From assembly GCA_949358305.1 (NCBI GenBank), contig OX442315.1, forward strand, positions 8,148,427 through 8,212,426: 64,000 nucleotides of DNA, read 5' to 3'. A program made the position numbers and the translations under genes. A model generated the notes under the pieces. That model searched no databases. It was not told the origin of the DNA and saw only the letters and a list, made by a program, of their open reading frames with translations. How positions within the stretch are numbered: position 1 is the stretch's first letter; each line of letters starts with the position of its first letter. This DNA is from Strigamia acuminata (taxonomy: Eukaryota; Arthropoda; Chilopoda; Geophilomorpha; Linotaeniidae). Below are positions 1 to 9,569 of the stretch, piece after piece.

Positions 1-894
1 CTTGAGGTTCTTCCTCAATTGGGTTAGAGCACCGTAATTAATTCCGGTACTCTTTAGCGCTCTTCTGCGCTCGTGACGCTCTCGTGGCGTCACTGGCCAC
101 TGGTTGTGCAGCAACTCTGCTGCAAGCGGTCCTGGGGGGCTCTCGTCGAGCGTCCACTCGATTTCGTCGACACCGTCCACGTGAAGGCGCTCGATGAATC
201 TTCCTTTTGCACCAAATCCTTGCAGCGCTGATCTGCTGAAGTCGTGGCGCAACTTCCACCAGGTATTGTTTGCCGTCTTCAGTCTTCTGATTTTTTCGGG
301 CAATGCCGCTCGAAAAATCAGCGGGTGCTGAGTCGGCACGTGATCGGGAAGCGCGAATGGTGTTTCTCGATCCCTCTCGATCTATATTCGAAGAAAAATA
401 AATAAATTAGTTTATTTAAAAATAAACAAATAATTTCTTATTTGAAATATTTTTTAAGCTTAGCGCTTGTGGCTGTGAGTCACTAAGGGATGTTGGTTGT
501 CATGGCAACTCCCTTCGCACATGCTTGAAGCACGTGACTTTTATAGCCGCCATTTTTATTTTTTAGCGGCTTGTGTTTGAAGTCAGGAAAAGTGAAATTA
601 CTCAATTTTTCTGACTTAAACACTTGGTAAAAATTTATTCTAATAATTTACCCGTTGTTGAAGCGTCAATTGAACGTCTTCATTTGCCCCTTCCATGGGC
701 ATTTCTCCGTCCGCCTGGAGTTGGATCGCTTCCTCGTCCATTCTCTTTCGTTTTCCGGTAATTTCGGAAATTCTTTCGTCTTGAAAGAGAAATAATACAT
801 AAATCTTATGTTTTATCAAATTTTTCATACAGAAAAATTACTTACGATCAGGTTGTCGAACTATTCGGGTCGTAACGTAGGCGATGCGATGCAT
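1..894 (-). CDS. Third ORF of gypsy-1, three exons, partial
   Basis: Seen on the minus strand: ATG at 894, exon 894-846, donor GTAAGT at 845; acceptor CTTTCAAG, exon 779-652, donor GTAAAT at 651; acceptor AATATAG, exon 381 to the window edge. Phases agree (1, then 0), giving 186 open codons. The N-terminus is acidic. The third exon aligns with the gypsy-2 third ORF: both share an ALP..VPT stretch followed by IFR.A.PE.IR, and a later SELL/AELL then TPEER/TPRER. It sits in the env position, but no signal peptide or membrane segment is visible. Function unknown. The exon model is inferred from splice signals and phase. A subgenomic spliced mRNA is likely, since the ATG lies downstream of the pol stop. 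Confidence 0.6.
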
Positions 895-1083
895 ACACTC
901 TCGAAACTTTTGAAAAAGTGACTAAGTTCGTTGATTGCAAACACGAACTTGGATTAGAGACGCTTTGTGACGTCACTAATTATAACGTATGATTAACGTT
1001 GTCATTCGAGTGGGTACTACGAATGACGTCACGAGATTGCTTTCTCGGATCTTTTGGGTAAACCCAAAAGGTGAAAGACAACA

Positions 1084-4000
1084 CTATGTCTTGGCTCGCG
1101 GAACGCGAGATCTCAAGTTGTACTTTGACTTTCGCGAAGTACAATCCAACTTGTTTAGATTGTCATCAGCATCGTCTCCAATGTCAGATGAGTTATATAC
1201 TTCATTGTTTGAAATTTTCTCTTTTTCTAAAAACATTTCCTTTTCTAGATTTTCATCAAGAGAAACATTTTCAAGTCGCTGGTTTATTTCATCGACTTCG
1301 TTATTTTTGAGTTTCGATTTTTTACTCGATTCCGTGTTTTCGACAGGAATTTTGGATAATTTAGCATCATCCAAGGTATTAACAATATTCTTTGTTTTTT
1401 GACCCACTTCCTCCCCTTCCAGCCAAATTTCTTGGTTGAAAACGGGAAAGTACGGCATTAATTCAGTGCCGTGAACAGCTGGATAAATTTTATTATCACT
1501 CAGCCGTCGAAGTTGAAAGGCGCCTCCTTGTAACCTTTTGATAATTACATAAGGCCCATTCCTTTTCGGTGAAATGCCTGCTGCTATTCCTTTAGCGGCA
1601 TTTGAGAGAATATGAGACTCTCGCCAGACTAAATCATTTTGTCTGAAGTTGTCGAATTTCTTATCTGATTTTTCAGCTTCGACACGGCGTCTCAAATCTA
1701 AGACGTGAGACATCATATGCTGATACGTCTCTGCAATTATTGTTTCTAATTTCTGAACATATAAATGCGGATTTTTTGGATCAATGACTAAAATTCCTTC
1801 CGGAATTCTTGGATCCCAAGGAATTCTTAATTCTCGGAAAAAATTTAAGAAAGCAGGAGAATAATCTCTGCCTCTTGTTACAGTTGTTCTCAAACTGAAT
1901 GCAAATTCGCGTAGATACTCATCCCATTGGTCATGAATATCTAAATAAATCGAAACTAAATATTTAATATCTCGATTGGTTCTCTCCACAGGATTGCTTT
2001 GTGGATGATAAATCGATGTCGGTGTTCGCGACATGTCGAATTTTTTGCAAAATTCTTTATAGACCTGTGATCGAAATTGTGGTCCATTATCACTTATGAT
2101 TTGTCTCGGAAATCCGAAAGTCATTGATAAGTGATAAATTGTGTTGGCAACTTTTATTGCCGTTGGATTACACATTGGAAATAATTCGGGCCAATGTGTA
2201 GCGACATCTACGATGACGCAAATGTGGGTATTGTTTTTTCTGGTTCTTGGTTTGGGACCAGACAAATCCACACTGAGGCAGTCAAATGGTCCAAATGGTC
2301 CAATTTGAGCGCCTTCAATTTCGGTCTTTGATCTCGGCTTACATGCCTGACATCCTTGACAATGTTGAATAAAACGTGTAATATCACGTTTCATACCTTT
2401 CCAGGTATAAACTCTTCGAGTTCGGTACATTGTCCTCGCAATGCCTGGGTGGCCGGACAGTGGATGTCCGTGCATCAACCAAATGATTTTATAAATCAAT
2501 TTTCTTGGCACAACAACTTTAAGTGCCCTACCATCCTCTCCCAATTCATCGGTGGAGGTAGGATGATAATGGAGTAGCATATCTTCTTCAATGAGATAAG
2601 TACTCGCGTGTCTTTCAAAGTTTCTTCTTTGAAGACGAGTTACTATGTAACTTGGATATTGCTTGTTTAGCAAGTAATTGCGAATATGTTGGCAAAATTC
2701 GTCTGCTTTTTGCGCTGCAATAATGTCATCTCTCGTTGGAGGATCACATTCTAATTGCTTCGCAATTTTAGCTGCAAATGCTTTAATTAAAACATTTGTT
2801 GTTGGCAGCTCGAATTTTTTAGCCATCATAGCTCTTAATTCGACGTCAGGGGTTCCTGACGGATCATGCATGTTAATACAAAAATTAATTAATGCTTGAT
2901 CGTCGTCATTAACTATTATTGACTTGGGTAATTCGTTCAATTTTCCCATTTGCCAACTTCGGCAAGGAGATGGACAATATGATAATAAATCATCATTATC
3001 GCCATCGTCTTCTGGTTCGTCAGGTGCGCTGACAGGTGCACGTGACAATGCGTCTGCTATTACATTCAGCGGACCTTTGACGTATTGTATTTCGAACGAA
3101 TACGCCATTAGCTCCATTTGCCAACGAGCTAATCTGCCCGACGGGTCAGATAACGACATCAACCACTTAAGTGCTTGGTGATCCGTTTGTACAGTGAATG
3201 TAGTGTACTCTAAGTATGGGCGAAATTTGCGTAATCCCCATACTACTGCGAGACATTCTAATTCTGTCACAGTATAATTCTTTTCAGCGGGTTGCAAGCT
3301 TCTGCTTGCATACACGCATGGCATTTCGACTTCTTGGCCATCCACAATTTTCTTTTGTGTAAGGGCTGCACCCAACCCTTGTTTACTGGCGTCAGTATGA
3401 ACAATAAATGGCATGTACAAGTCAGGCATCTTCATTGTTTCAGCATTCGTAAGCAGGTCTTTTATTGCGTCGAATGCTGCTTGATGATGCAGTTCCCAAT
3501 CGAACTCCGCATCTTTCTTCAAGAGTGGCCTTAGTGGTTCTGCCACTGTGGCCAAATTCTTGATTAGGCGGTGAAAGAAATTCACCATGCCTAGAAATCT
3601 TTGTAATTCCTTAAGATTGGTAGGAGCAGGAAATTGCGTAATTGCAGCGACTTTTTTAGGGTCTACTGCAAGTCCTTCTACTCCTACTTTGTAGCCTAGA
3701 AAAATTAATTCCTTTCTACAGAGATGCGTCTTGCCAGGGTGCGCATGTAAATTAGCTTCTGCCAATTTTTTAAACACTATATCTAAATGTTTAATGTGTT
3801 CTTCGAACGATTTGGATACAACAATTATGTCATCCAAATATGCCCATGCAAATTTTCTGTAAACGTCACCCAAAACTTTTTCCATTAATTCTTGGAAGGT
3901 AGTTGGTGCGTTTACTAATCCGAAAGGCATGACTAAAAACATTAGTCTTCCCATTGGGCTCCAGAAGGCAGTTTTTTCTCTGTCTTCAGGGCGCAATTCT

Positions 4001-5337
4001 ATCTGCCAATATCCCTTGGTCAGATCTATAGTACTGACCCACTCGAATTCTCCGATTTCTCGCAGAATTTCCTCAATTGTTGGCATTTGAGGTGGGTTGT
4101 ACTTAGTATGTGTATTGATGGGGCGAAAATCAATGCACAAGCGTGGGTCGTTTCCTGGTCGCATGACTAGGACTGGCCTCATTCCGTAATCGCCTTCAGC
4201 TTTGACGACTACGCCTTTGTCAATCATGTCTTGACAAAGTTGTCTGATTATTTCCCTTTTTTGAGGGTTTATGCTCTTAAAGGGGACACGGATGGGTTTC
4301 TCCGTGTCAAGCTCAATTTTGTGCTTAACCAGGTGTGTTTTACCTGGATCTTTAGAAATAATCCTTTTATGTTTGGATAACATCTTTTCTAATAATTTGG
4401 ATTGCTCCAAATTTAAGTTAGCTTCTTTGACTAACTTTTGGATGAAATTCTCTTCATCAATTTTGCTTTGAGTTACACTTGCAGCGTAAGCTTTTGCAAA
4501 GGTCACAAATGAGGAATCGGGTTCCTCTATTTTCTCCAAATAACGATCCAGCAACGCTTGTGGAATGTAGGGTAAATCTGCATCCACAGGTTGCGTGAAA
4601 TTCCAAGACATCGTCTGTGGATTAGGTTGGATTTTTAATTTATTCATAAAATCGCAACCCAATAGTACCATTGGATACTTATTTGGTATTACGATGAACG
4701 GATGACGTAACGTGCCATGTGTCCATCGAAATGAAAGATGAATGGTTCCATCTGGAGTGACTTCTTCACTTGCCGTCGTGACTCTGACACCAGGTCCGAT
4801 AGGTCGTAGATATTTTTCTAGACCTAATTGATTAATAACTGAAGTGGCTAGGAAGCTTTTATTTGCTCCTGAGTCCAACATTCCGGTTATTACACCTTTT
4901 AACGTTTCTAACTTTAACGTCGGAAGGTCTTGGCTGTTTGGTATTCCAGCCACTTTGCACTCAAACTTGCGCAATTTATGAGGAATTGTAATTGGAGGCT
5001 CCAAAGGCAATTCATCTAATAACTCATTGGTATCAAGAGTTGTAGTTGCAAATAACTTAATGCATTCCTCAATTCCAGGTGTCTCTGGAACTGAGCTTGG
5101 TCTATCGTCTTTAACTTCGACTTTATCTTGAATATTGGAAGTGTCTTCTTCAGTCGGGGTTTCGCCGACAATCTCCTTTTTTACATCAAGAGATCCATTT
5201 TCTTTTAGTTCAGTTTGACGAATTAATTCATCAATAGCTTCTCCAACATCTTCCATTATCTTCAGATTTTCATTCTCTGATTCCGATTTCGGAGGTGACG
5301 CAGCGTCCACTAGACCTGATGGATCTGCGTCTACAAG
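1084..5337 (-). CDS. pol: gypsy-1 pol polyprotein (PR-RT-RH-IN)
   Basis: Intact ORF of about 1,410 aa, entered by a -1 frameshift from gag (heptamer A AAA AAC at 5343-5337). Domains in order, numbered from the GTG at 5310: aspartic protease with DSGA near residue 146; reverse transcriptase with YLDD near 491; RNase H with HTDAS; integrase zinc finger (H..H then CQGC) and a DDE core with SVDL, SDNGPQF and a PVERTN segment; then a GPYV module resembling the GPY/F domain. The C-terminus is acidic and ends in a basic YNLRSR tail. No frameshift or stop interrupts it, so it may encode active enzymes. It is the same lineage as the pol at 40091-44227. Confidence 0.95.
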   Translation of the reverse strand, partial: LVDADPSGLVDAASPPKSESENENLKIMEDVGEAIDELIRQTELKENGSLDVKKEIVGETPTEEDTSNIQDKVEVKDDRPSSVPETPGIEECIKLFATTTLDTNELLDELPLEPPITIPHKLRKFECKVAGIPNSQDLPTLKLETLKGVITGMLDSGANKSFLATSVINQLGLEKYLRPIGPGVRVTTASEEVTPDGTIHLSFRWTHGTLRHPFIVIPNKYPMVLLGCDFMNKLKIQPNPQTMSWNFTQPVDADLPYIPQALLDRYLEKIEEPDSSFVTFAKAYAASVTQSKIDEENFIQKLVKEANLNLEQSKLLEKMLSKHKRIISKDPGKTHLVKHKIELDTEKPIRVPFKSINPQKREIIRQLCQDMIDKGVVVKAEGDYGMRPVLVMRPGNDPRLCIDFRPINTHTKYNPPQMPTIEEILREIGEFEWVSTIDLTKGYWQIELRPEDREKTAFWSPMGRLMFLVMPFGLVNAPTTFQELMEKVLGDVYRKFAWAYLDDIIVVSKSFEEHIKHLDIVFKKLAEANLHAHPGKTHLCRKELIFLGYKVGVEGLAVDPKKVAAITQFPAPTNLKELQRFLGMVNFFHRLIKNLATVAEPLRPLLKKDAEFDWELHHQAAFDAIKDLLTNAETMKMPDLYMPFIVHTDASKQGLGAALTQKKIVDGQEVEMPCVYASRSLQPAEKNYTVTELECLAVVWGLRKFRPYLEYTTFTVQTDHQALKWLMSLSDPSGRLARWQMELMAYSFEIQYVKGPLNVIADALSRAPVSAPDEPEDDGDNDDLLSYCPSPCRSWQMGKLNELPKSIIVNDDDQALINFCINMHDPSGTPDVELRAMMAKKFELPTTNVLIKAFAAKIAKQLECDPPTRDDIIAAQKADEFCQHIRNYLLNKQYPSYIVTRLQRRNFERHASTYLIEEDMLLHYHPTSTDELGEDGRALKVVVPRKLIYKIIWLMHGHPLSGHPGIARTMYRTRRVYTWKGMKRDITRFIQHCQGCQACKPRSKTEIEGAQIGPFGPFDCLSVDLSGPKPRTRKNNTHICVIVDVATHWPELFPMCNPTAIKVANTIYHLSMTFGFPRQIISDNGPQFRSQVYKEFCKKFDMSRTPTSIYHPQSNPVERTNRDIKYLVSIYLDIHDQWDEYLREFAFSLRTTVTRGRDYSPAFLNFFRELRIPWDPRIPEGILVIDPKNPHLYVQKLETIIAETYQHMMSHVLDLRRRVEAEKSDKKFDNFRQNDLVWRESHILSNAAKGIAAGISPKRNGPYVIIKRLQGGAFQLRRLSDNKIYPAVHGTELMPYFPVFNQEIWLEGEEVGQKTKNIVNTLDDAKLSKIPVENTESSKKSKLKNNEVDEINQRLENVSLDENLEKEMFLEKEKISNNEVYNSSDIGDDADDNLNKLDCTSRKSKYNLRSRVPRAKT

Positions 5338-8300
5338 TTTTTTCGAAACATGTCAGTTATGATCTTGACTGCTTTTTCAAACTCAGCTGTTGACACTGGT
5401 TTGTCCTTTTTAGAGGAAGGGCAGTCTTTTTGCCAATGCCCTAATTTTTTGCATAAATTGCATGGATCAGTGGCAGGCGATTTCTTTTTCGTTGCTGCTG
5501 GCGAGGCAGAACGAGAACGAGCGTCAGACCGGCGCTCTGGCGACACCGCGGGTGATTTTGAATTCCTTTCGGTATTCACCTTTGATGCGTCAAATGAAAC
5601 ATTTTTTGGTTTCATTTTTGGCTTCCATTTGCCTGCAACGGGGTTATTTTTTGCTAACAGCGCCGCTGCTTTGGCTAATAAAGCCAACGTCTCATCTCCT
5701 GCTTCCTCCTCCTCTTCAGCTTCTTCAGCTTCAGACGACGGAGTTTCAGCTCCAGTTATATTTGCATGTAACTTAGGAACTGAATGAGGATTTTTGACGT
5801 CCTTTTTGGAAGATTCTTTTTTCGAACTCTTCTCATCCACTTCGTCTAGAAAGTCTTCGTAACTAGGTGGCTGCAACAATTTCAAACCATTAAAGGTTTC
5901 ATTGTTTTGCTCAGCGAGTCTTTTCTCTCGCTTTAAGTACGCTGACCTTTCGCTTTCTGTAAGGTAAGCTTTGTACTTTTCGTCAATGCGCAATTGATTG
6001 ACTTCCATGAACTCGTTTAACTCGGAGAATTTCCCCGGGTCGGGAGCGTCCGACATCATCAGAATATTTTTACTATATTCTGTGAGGCCAGCTCTAAACT
6101 GATCATCTGCTGTTGCATCAGTAACAGCATGTGGCATTCTGCCAAGCAGATTCTCTGCTCTTAGCATGTACGAATGTAAGCTTTCGCCTTTTCGTTGCTT
6201 AAGACATCTCCAAAGCGTCTTGATGTCTTCGCTCGATTCACCAAATTTAAACATAAATTGTTTAACGAAGTCATCCCACTTCGTGAAGTCTTTCCTGCGA
6301 AACCACTCCTTGACACCGCCAACTAGTATTCTTGGTACTAGATGGGCCAATGCACCTTCACAGCTAAAACTGTGAACTTTGCCTAGTTCGAATATTTCCA
6401 GCAAGAGGTTTGACCCTGCTTGCCAATTTCCATTATAGGCATGTGGGATAACTCGATCCCATCTAATGAACTTTTCATCTGTTGTTTGATGAGTCCATTT
6501 ATCAGAAGTAAATTCACTTATTTTTTGCAAAATAATTTTATCCCTTCTGCTTTTTCGCTGTTGTTGAGCATTTTGCCTCAACAACTGGTCAATCTCATCT
6601 TTCGTGTAAAAATCGGGTCTTTGAGTTCTACTACGTGTTCTGTGACGAGATCGCCCTCTCACACTGGGACGTGAGGAATCTGTATCTGACGCAGATTCAT
6701 GATTCGGATTTGGCGGCGGATCAGGGTCCGGAGGATCGTCGCCATCTGGCGGACGACGGTCTCCATTTGGTGGTCCCCTTCCATTTCGATTGCCATTCGA
6801 ATTGTGGTCACGTGAGTGGCCACCTCCATGTCCATCTGAACTGTCTCCACCTGGTGGGTCACCACCTGGCGGATTTCCACGGTATCTCGGCCCATCACGG
6901 ATGTCGTTGTGACAATCTCGTTTTGGTGAGCCTTCTCGCGGATTATCGTGTGACCGTCCACGATCGTGTGGTTTCTCACGTTCTTTATTCTTTTTCGCCA
7001 GCAATCCAATTAATTGGTCACTATTGCTAAAGAATCTATCCGAATTTTGCGGAACTTTTGGGGAATGATATTCGGTCGGGTCTGGTTGTCGCTTTCTCTT
7101 TTTGCGACTGTGATGACTATTACGGCTTCCACGACTACTGCGTGAGTCATCGCTGTCAGTCCAACTTGATTGTCGACTGACTTTTGGTTTAGCTGATGTT
7201 AAATCAATCAACTCAGGTGATTTGGAAGCACCTTTTTGCAAAACTGGGGCTGGCTTTGCAAAATTATCTTCGCCACAAACGTCTTGTACTTTTTGTACGA
7301 CTACTGCAAAGTTTTCTTGTACCGTCAATAGATCTGCGCGAAGAATCTCGTTTTCACGAGCTTGCGCAGCTAAGTCGGCACGTAATAACTGCTCTGCAGT
7401 ACTTTGACTTTTGGCGGCTTGACCAGCATCAATTACAGACTGCTGTCGAGCGAGAAATACTTCGTTTTCTCGTTGTGCTAATCTCTTAGCTCTTGCTGCT
7501 TGCTCTGCAGCATGATTCTCGTAATTTCGAGAAGTGGAGGGAATTTCTTCCCTCGCTCGAACTGGGGCGGTTAGTTCGGCAGTCATTAAATTTGTGTTGG
7601 CTTCTCGCAAATTTGCGTTGGCCAATCTCAAATTTTCATTAGCAATTTCTAAATCTTTTTGTGCTTGATTTAGTTGCTCGAGCCTTTGTTGTTGCTCTTC
7701 GTCAGTAATTAGCCAGGAAGCTTTTTCCTGCTCTAATTGTAACAACTTAACATGGTCATTCGCACGTTGTTGTTTTAGTTCGGCATTTTGCTGATGCATT
7801 TCTGCACGCATTCGCTCGAACTCTGCTTGCAAGCTTGTTCTGACGATTTCAACGTCTTTTTGACTTTGTTTGCGAACCATAGCTTTGTGGATTTGTTCCA
7901 CAGTCATTTCGCTAGTGACTTTTACTCCCTCGAGCCTAGCTTGCTCACGGAGTGCGTCCATCATGGTAACACGCACTGGAGAATGAGAAACTTCCATGTT
8001 GGAGTTCTCTAAATCTTGCTGTGCTGCACCTTGGACTGGTGATGAATTCAGCGAGTGCTCTGCACTTGATGATTGAATTCGTAAATTCAAATCATCGTTT
8101 TGCGACTTGGAACGGCCACTTCCAGTTGGATTGTTTAAGTCCAACTGGCCGCTGGGCGGGGATGGCTGTTGTCGCTCCAACGCTTGCGTGAATTCATTCA
8201 CGATTAACTGTGCCGAGTTACAGTTAGCTGTTTGATCCATGGCTTCAAACAATTCTTGTGACTCAGTCACTTCTTGATCCACGACTGGTAGATCGATCGC

Positions 8301-8354
8301 CACTCGTCTCTTCGCCGGCCTTCCTCTCGGTCTCTTCTCTGAAGGAGTCGCCAT
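5331..8354 (-). CDS. gag: gypsy-1 gag, unusually long
   Basis: ATG at 8354, 1,007 aa, about two to three times a typical Ty3/gypsy Gag. The N-terminus carries an AT-hook-like basic patch (RPRGRPAKRR). Residues about 150-380 are a Q/E/N-rich coiled coil. Residues about 390-590 are S/R/D/G/P-rich and disordered. A capsid-like retrotransposon gag domain follows (about 600-790, with a GVKEWF..F..WDDFV pattern). One CCHC zinc knuckle (CNLCKKLGHWQKDC) lies near the C-terminus. The ORF stops two codons after the A AAA AAC slip site. The extra N-terminal half is unexplained; it could add nucleic-acid binding or multimerisation. Confidence 0.92.
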   Translation of the reverse strand: MATPSEKRPRGRPAKRRVAIDLPVVDQEVTESQELFEAMDQTANCNSAQLIVNEFTQALERQQPSPPSGQLDLNNPTGSGRSKSQNDDLNLRIQSSSAEHSLNSSPVQGAAQQDLENSNMEVSHSPVRVTMMDALREQARLEGVKVTSEMTVEQIHKAMVRKQSQKDVEIVRTSLQAEFERMRAEMHQQNAELKQQRANDHVKLLQLEQEKASWLITDEEQQQRLEQLNQAQKDLEIANENLRLANANLREANTNLMTAELTAPVRAREEIPSTSRNYENHAAEQAARAKRLAQRENEVFLARQQSVIDAGQAAKSQSTAEQLLRADLAAQARENEILRADLLTVQENFAVVVQKVQDVCGEDNFAKPAPVLQKGASKSPELIDLTSAKPKVSRQSSWTDSDDSRSSRGSRNSHHSRKKRKRQPDPTEYHSPKVPQNSDRFFSNSDQLIGLLAKKNKEREKPHDRGRSHDNPREGSPKRDCHNDIRDGPRYRGNPPGGDPPGGDSSDGHGGGHSRDHNSNGNRNGRGPPNGDRRPPDGDDPPDPDPPPNPNHESASDTDSSRPSVRGRSRHRTRSRTQRPDFYTKDEIDQLLRQNAQQQRKSRRDKIILQKISEFTSDKWTHQTTDEKFIRWDRVIPHAYNGNWQAGSNLLLEIFELGKVHSFSCEGALAHLVPRILVGGVKEWFRRKDFTKWDDFVKQFMFKFGESSEDIKTLWRCLKQRKGESLHSYMLRAENLLGRMPHAVTDATADDQFRAGLTEYSKNILMMSDAPDPGKFSELNEFMEVNQLRIDEKYKAYLTESERSAYLKREKRLAEQNNETFNGLKLLQPPSYEDFLDEVDEKSSKKESSKKDVKNPHSVPKLHANITGAETPSSEAEEAEEEEEAGDETLALLAKAAALLAKNNPVAGKWKPKMKPKNVSFDASKVNTERNSKSPAVSPERRSDARSRSASPAATKKKSPATDPCNLCKKLGHWQKDCPSSKKDKPVSTAEFEKAVKIITDMFRKNL
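5337..5343 (-). promoter_or_regulatory. Programmed -1 frameshift heptamer (gag to pol, gypsy-1)
   Basis: On the minus strand the gag codons read CGA AAA AAC TTG TAG. The canonical slippery heptamer A AAA AAC sits in the correct phase two codons before the gag stop. A -1 slip enters the pol frame exactly, and that frame is open from here through the first pol GTG at 5310. I did not identify the downstream stimulatory structure. Confidence 0.8.
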
Positions 8355-8447
8355 TTTTCAATGAGGATAAAGAAAGGATAGAGAAGAAAGATAAGCAAGA
8401 TAAAAATGGCGGGTAAATTTTAACTAACAAAGTTATACAATGACTAT

Positions 8448-8465
8448 CCCGGACGGGCCCCCACG
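8448..8465 (-). promoter_or_regulatory. gypsy-1 primer binding site (tRNA-Pro type)
   Basis: Two bases inside the 5' LTR the minus strand reads TGGGGGCCCGTCCGGGAT. This differs at one position from the tRNA-Pro primer site known from gammaretroviruses. It fixes the LTR end at 8466. Confidence 0.75.
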
Positions 8466-9424
8466 TGCTGCGATCCGGGTTTTTATCCACTTAATTTCTA
8501 ATAAATTAAGCAGAAACCGCAGGTGAATGCTATAAAAGACTTACAATCGGCGGCCTTAAATTATCTAGGGGTTAAGTTTAAGGAAAAGAAATAAAAAGAC
8601 AGTTTTATTAATAAAAATCACAAATATGTATTTATTCGTTTAAATTACAATGACTAGTTAAAAATATCACAATGGCGACAAGTCGCGAAATGAAATGAGC
8701 GGGAACAATGGAAGGGCTTGCAACGACTGTTGCAAGCTACAAAGCGCTAAAATGGCGCTTAAACAACACACAGTTGTTAGGCGAAGGCGAATTGTCTTCG
8801 TTTGCTGAACTCACGAACGATGGTCGAAGACGATGGTTCTCGTGGGCTCCTTCTACGGCTCGTGCGACGGCTCGGCGGCGGTGGTTGACGGCTGTAGGCG
8901 TCCGGCTCTCGTACGATGGCGGTGGCTGTCGTTCGCGCGGCAGCGACGGCGATGGTTCACGATCGTCGGGAAACTTCTTCTTCTCGTTTGCTGGAATTAG
9001 CTACGGCTAATTCAAGCAGAATTGCTGGCTTTGTGCTTTGGGTGGCACAAAGATAGCAGGTGAAACTGAGTTACAACGGTCCTCTATCAATACGTATTGT
9101 CGGAGCAGATATTGCAGTGATGTTGAGGTTGTTGTTGTATTTTTCAGAGTCCCGATTTGAGCCAAGACGCGAGCCCAGCACGCTTCAATATTGCGCAGAA
9201 AACCTGCGCACTTAGCTCAAATGGGTGCAACTAGTGGTTATTACACCATATTGCACCATAACGGCTAATAACCGTTTTCACCCCGGACAACCTGGGGTGA
9301 TATGTGCCTAGAGAGGATTTCTCCCCTCGGTCACATGATCTGACTTGGCGTGTGCCACAGTCAAATTAATTAGAAGATAATTAATTTAATCTTCTAAGTT
9401 GGTGAATATTTTGAGATCACCACA
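8466..9424 (-). repeat. gypsy-1 5' LTR
   Basis: About 959 bp, TG...CA ended (minus strand TGTGGTGATC...GCAGCA). Only one copy is in the window, so the boundaries come from the primer site on one side and the promoter junction on the other. It is packed with perfect stem-loops (8716-8737, 8742-8760, 8762-8778, 8994-9013, 9029-9052, 9192-9210, 9278-9300, 9370-9397). It shares the 15-mer CGGTCCTCTATCAAT (9077-9091) with the gypsy-2 LTR. The plus-strand ORF 8708-9010 inside it has no support. Confidence 0.75.
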
Positions 9425-9569
9425 ACTGATTGGTTAATTTTTAAATTCACTTGTTGAAAACTCAAATAACCAATGAGAATCGTTGGTAAATATGTTCGTC
9501 TTACGTTTCTCGCTGGATATATGCAAATAGTTTGATCATTTCGTTCAATCGTAAGTGCTTCTAGTGAAC
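9425..9569 (+). promoter_or_regulatory. Promoter of LRR gene 1
   Basis: This block recurs upstream of most LRR genes here. It has an inverted pair of CCAAT boxes (ATTGGTTA ... TAACCAAT), a TACGTTTCTCGCTGGATAT stretch, the octamer ATGCAAAT (9521-9528) fused to a TATA-like TATATG, and a TCAAT/TCAGT initiator about 28 bp downstream. The ATG follows about 25 bp after that, so the 5' UTR would be very short. The gypsy-1 LTR abuts it, so far-upstream control may be lost. Confidence 0.6.

Larger units (their letters stand above)
1..9424 (-). mobile_element. Ty3/gypsy LTR retrotransposon gypsy-1, left end off window
   Basis: Minus-strand element with 5' LTR (8466-9424), primer binding site, gag (5331-8354), pol (1084-5337) and a spliced third ORF that runs off position 1. 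The 3' LTR is outside the window, so age and TSD cannot be read. The right boundary is placed where the LTR end CACCACA meets ACTGATTGG. Paralogous LRR promoters read GGACTGATTGG there, so the insertion lies about 145 bp upstream of the LRR gene at 9570. Gene order, protein similarity and LTR ends match gypsy-2 (35291-48231), a divergent relative. Confidence 0.9.

Noticed and set aside
9551-9566. GTAAGTGCTTCTAG before LRR ATGs as a micro-intron
   Set aside because: At about 14 bp it is far too short to splice; the resemblance to splice sites is fortuitous.
9555-9569. Upstream non-ATG start (GTG) for LRR gene 1, and similar ones for other LRR genes
   Set aside because: The ATG of MPYRKS/MPHKKS is conserved in all copies, and the extra codons lie in the promoter block.
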